This document shows, in pieces, positions 8,766 through 10,880 of a stretch of 10,880 bases of DNA. The DNA is from an uncultured beta proteobacterium (lineage in GTDB: Bacteria; Pseudomonadota; Gammaproteobacteria; Burkholderiales; Rhodocyclaceae): assembly GCA_903910495.1 (NCBI GenBank), contig CAIVZW010000748.1, forward strand, positions 1 to 10,880, written 5' to 3'. A program made the position numbers and the translations under genes. Below the pieces are notes generated by a model. The model saw only the letters and a program-made list of their open reading frames with translations, was not told where the DNA came from and made no database searches. Each line of letters starts with the position of its first letter. Position 1 is the first letter of the stretch.

Positions 8766-9278
8766 ATGCGCACAACACCCCGTTTAGCTCTCTTTGCCCT
8801 GTTCATGGGCGTTCTTGCGGGTTGCGGCTTTCAGTTGCGCGGCACATATTCCCTGCCTTATGAAAGTCTTTACCTTTCCGTGGCGGATTATTCGCTGATC
8901 GGAGCCGGCCTGAAGCGCGCCATCCGGGCCTCGGGCTCAACCCGCATTGCCGAAACGGCAGACGATGCACAAGCCACTTTTCTGCCTACAGCCGAGGTCC
9001 GCGAGCCGGTGATTCTCTCGCTCTCCAGTTCTGGCCGCGTGCGCGAAAAAAGTCTGCGCTATCGCTACAGTTACCGGATTGTTGATGCAAAGGGGCGCGA
9101 TCTGGTCTTGCCCGATACGGTCGAACTGAATCGCGAACTGACCTATGCCGACTCGGATGTGCTGGCCAAGACTCAGGAAGAAGATCTGCTCTGGCGGGAC
9201 ATGGAGAGCGATCTGGTGCAGCAGTTGATGCGCCGTCTGGCGGCGGTCAAGCCGGTTACGCCAGCCGCTGCGGAGTAG
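8766..9278 (+). CDS. lptE: LPS-assembly lipoprotein LptE
   Basis: A 170-residue outer-membrane lipoprotein that plugs the LptD barrel and helps insert lipopolysaccharide into the outer leaflet. It has a lipoprotein signal peptide: basic MRTTPR, hydrophobic core LALFALFMGV, then lipobox LAGC with the lipidated cysteine at residue 20. CGFQLRG immediately follows, the family hallmark. The ATG at 8766 is preferred over the GTG at 8763 because GGAGGG lies 8 bases upstream of it. The gene sits between leuS and holA, a standard betaproteobacterial arrangement. No catalytic residues are expected. Confidence 0.93.
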   Translation: MRTTPRLALFALFMGVLAGCGFQLRGTYSLPYESLYLSVADYSLIGAGLKRAIRASGSTRIAETADDAQATFLPTAEVREPVILSLSSSGRVREKSLRYRYSYRIVDAKGRDLVLPDTVELNRELTYADSDVLAKTQEEDLLWRDMESDLVQQLMRRLAAVKPVTPAAAE

Positions 9279-9285
9279 CGCGGCG

Positions 9286-10287
9286 ATGCAGCTCCGGGGC
9301 GAGCAACTGGTAGCGCAGCTTGAACGGGAACTGAAACCGGTTTACGTCGTATACGGCGATGAACCCCTGCTCGTTATCGAGGCTGCCGATGTCATCCGCG
9401 CGGCAGCTCGTCGTCAGGGTTTCGATGAACGTGAAGTACTGACGGCCATTTCCGGATTCAACTGGGATGAGCTGCACCACGCCGCCGGCAACATGTCGCT
9501 GTTCGGCGGGCGCAAGCTGATCGACTTGCGCATTCCCACCGGCAAGCCCGGGCGCGAGGGCAGTGTGGCGATTCAGGACTATTGTGCCCGGCCTTCGCCC
9601 GATGTGCTGCTGCTGGTGACGCTTCCGGGCCTCGACTGGGCGGAGGAAAAGGCCGTCTGGCTGAAGTCTCTGGCCGAGGCGGGAGTTGGCATCAAGCTGA
9701 TTCCTCCGAATCTGGCCGAACTGCCGACCTGGATTGCCGCCCGCCTGCGTCGTCAGCAACAGGGCGTGGATAGTGAAGGCTTGCGCTTCATTGCTGAACG
9801 CGTCGAGGGGAATCTGCTGGCCGCGCATCAGGAAATTTTAAAACTGGGTCTGCTTTATCCGGCCGGCGAACTGAGCCTGCAGCAGGTGCAGGAGGCGGTG
9901 CTGAATGTGGCACGTTACGATCTCGACGGTCTGCGCGAAGCACTCCTTGCCGGCGATGTGGCACGCCTGACGCGTACGCTGGACGGCTTGCAGCAGGAAG
10001 GTGAAGCGCCGCCGCTGGTGCTCTGGGCCTTGACTGAAGAAATCCGTGCGCTGGCACAGGTCAAGGCCGGGCTGAAGGACCGCCAGTCGCTCGATGTGTT
10101 GCTCAAGGAGGCGCGGGTATGGGGTGCGCGGCAGGTACTGTTCAAGCGCGCTGTGCAACGAATCGATCAGGCCAGGGCCAACGCAGCGCTGGTACATGCG
10201 GCAGGCATTGACCGTATGATCAAGGGCGCGGCGGGTGCCGGAAACGTGTGGGATGAGTTTCTGCGACTGGGTCTCAGCGTAAGCTGA
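9286..10287 (+). CDS. holA: DNA polymerase III delta subunit
   Basis: A 333-residue clamp-loader subunit that opens the beta sliding clamp during replication. Its N-terminal AAA+-like fold begins PVYVVYGDEPLLV, which lacks a true ATP-binding P-loop as expected for delta. SLFGGRKLIDLR at about residues 71-82 contains the Leu-Phe pair (72-73) that contacts the clamp, matching L73-F74 of E. coli delta. The middle region shows the linker and lid sequence VEGNLLAAHQEILKL, and the C-terminal collar domain follows. GGAG lies 10 bases before the ATG and only 7 bases separate it from lptE, so it is co-transcribed with leuS and lptE. Confidence 0.95.
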   Translation: MQLRGEQLVAQLERELKPVYVVYGDEPLLVIEAADVIRAAARRQGFDEREVLTAISGFNWDELHHAAGNMSLFGGRKLIDLRIPTGKPGREGSVAIQDYCARPSPDVLLLVTLPGLDWAEEKAVWLKSLAEAGVGIKLIPPNLAELPTWIAARLRRQQQGVDSEGLRFIAERVEGNLLAAHQEILKLGLLYPAGELSLQQVQEAVLNVARYDLDGLREALLAGDVARLTRTLDGLQQEGEAPPLVLWALTEEIRALAQVKAGLKDRQSLDVLLKEARVWGARQVLFKRAVQRIDQARANAALVHAAGIDRMIKGAAGAGNVWDEFLRLGLSVS

Positions 10288-10301
10288 AAGCTCGGAAAAA
10301 C

Positions 10302-10580
10302 TTATTTCTTGTCGCTGTCGTCGCTGGTCGACGGCACATCGGGAGCCAGATGCTCCCAGAGACAGTCCGGTTGGAATGCAAACTCATCGGTCATCCCTTG
10401 GCGGCATTCATTCTGAACCAGGCATTTCCCCTCACAACTTTCGTCAACGACGACGATCCGGAGTTCAGAATCGACCTTTCGTTCGCCGTCCCAGTAACTG
10501 CAGGTTGCGCATATCTTTACTTCAGCGGGAAGAATGAGTTTTTTGCCCATATCGGTTCGGAAGGTGGCTTCGGTCAGCAT
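10302..10580 (-). CDS. Small six-cysteine hypothetical protein
   Basis: I do not recognise this 92-residue protein. It has six cysteines: C24 and C27 in ICATCSYWDGER, then C49, C53, C59 and C73. The tail is acidic and serine-rich (STSDDSDKK). The CxxC start with further spaced cysteines suggests metal or iron-sulfur binding, but this is inference. No signal peptide or membrane segment is visible. The start is uncertain: ATG at 10580 or ATG at 10550 (MGKKLILPAEV), neither with a good ribosome site. It converges on holA with a 14-base gap and diverges from proA. Its steady composition and cysteine pattern argue that it is a real gene. Confidence 0.65.
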   Translation of the reverse strand: MLTEATFRTDMGKKLILPAEVKICATCSYWDGERKVDSELRIVVVDESCEGKCLVQNECRQGMTDEFAFQPDCLWEHLAPDVPSTSDDSDKK

Positions 10581-10629
10581 GAGAGTTTAATTTTTACCAA
10601 TGGTTCAATGAAGTTTTTTGATCGATGGC

Positions 10630-10635
10630 TATAAT
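10630..10635 (+). promoter_or_regulatory. -10 element of the likely proA promoter
   Basis: A perfect TATAAT lies 31 bases before the proA start codon. No good -35 hexamer was found at 16-18 bases upstream, so only the -10 element is annotated. Confidence 0.45.
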
Positions 10636-10666
10636 CAAGCTTTGGCTCAAAACGACTAGGGAAAAC

Positions 10667-10880
10667 ATGGACATCCAGCACTATATGCAGATCGTTGGAC
10701 AGCAGGCCCGTGAAGCCTCGCGCGTCATCGCTTGCGCCGACAGCAACGCCAAGAATGAAGCTTTGCACGCCATTGCTGCCGCAATTTTGCGTGATTCTAC
10801 AGTACTTCTTGCCGCAAACCAGCAAGACCTTGCTGCCGCCCGTGCGGCGGGCCTTGATCCGGCCATGCTGGATCGGCTGA
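10667..10880 (+). CDS. proA: Gamma-glutamyl phosphate reductase, 5' part
   Basis: The first 71 codons of ProA, which reduces gamma-glutamyl phosphate to glutamate semialdehyde with NADPH in proline synthesis. The visible start [20 protein letters not shown], then [27 protein letters not shown] and MLDRL are characteristic of the N-terminal part of ProA. The frame stays open to the window edge. AGGGA precedes the ATG by only 4 bases, a short but usable spacing. The catalytic cysteine lies beyond the window. Position after holA fits the betaproteobacterial arrangement. Confidence 0.93.
   Translation, partial: MDIQHYMQIVGQQAREASRVIACADSNAKNEALHAIAAAILRDSTVLLAANQQDLAAARAAGLDPAMLDRL

Overview
The window reads as a betaproteobacterial chromosome segment, most likely Rhodocyclales-like. 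The main reason is the right half, with the housekeeping order leuS, lptE, holA, a small convergent gene, then proA. This order is familiar from betaproteobacteria, and the genes have GC-rich third positions. The genus is inference; no rRNA or tRNA lies in the window to fix it.

Left half (about 240-5990) is an accessory carbon-metabolism locus built around a divergent control region (3324-4028). Leftward run kdgT (2-keto-3-deoxygluconate permease family), an intrinsic terminator, larA (nickel-pincer lactate racemase family) and a broken larC (nickel insertion into the LarA cofactor). Rightward run hyi (hydroxypyruvate isomerase family), an HbpS/GlcG-like gene and ridA (enamine/imine deaminase family), closed by a strong intrinsic terminator. 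Each side of the control region carries a near-consensus sigma-54 promoter: TGGCAAGCTTATTGCT facing hyi and TGGCATTCTTATTGCT facing kdgT. Perfect operator-like inverted repeats lie upstream of the hyi promoter. This suggests one nitrogen- or substrate-responsive regulon for uptake and processing of a sugar acid or hydroxy acid. No activator gene is in the window.

The far left (1-600) is genetic debris. A transposase remnant in several frames, with three in-frame stop codons and an internal deletion, abuts the truncated larC. A weaker second transposase-like motif lies at about 133-156, and a possible end of another gene at 1-30. The LarA protein keeps its expected cofactor and catalytic residues, but its cofactor-maturation partner is destroyed here. 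LarA therefore either relies on another larC copy or is losing function.

Right half (6126-10880) is ordinary housekeeping: leucyl-tRNA synthetase, the LptE lipoprotein of LPS transport and DNA polymerase III delta are tightly packed on the plus strand. A 92-residue six-cysteine protein of unknown function is convergent with holA and divergent from proA, whose 5' end runs off the window.
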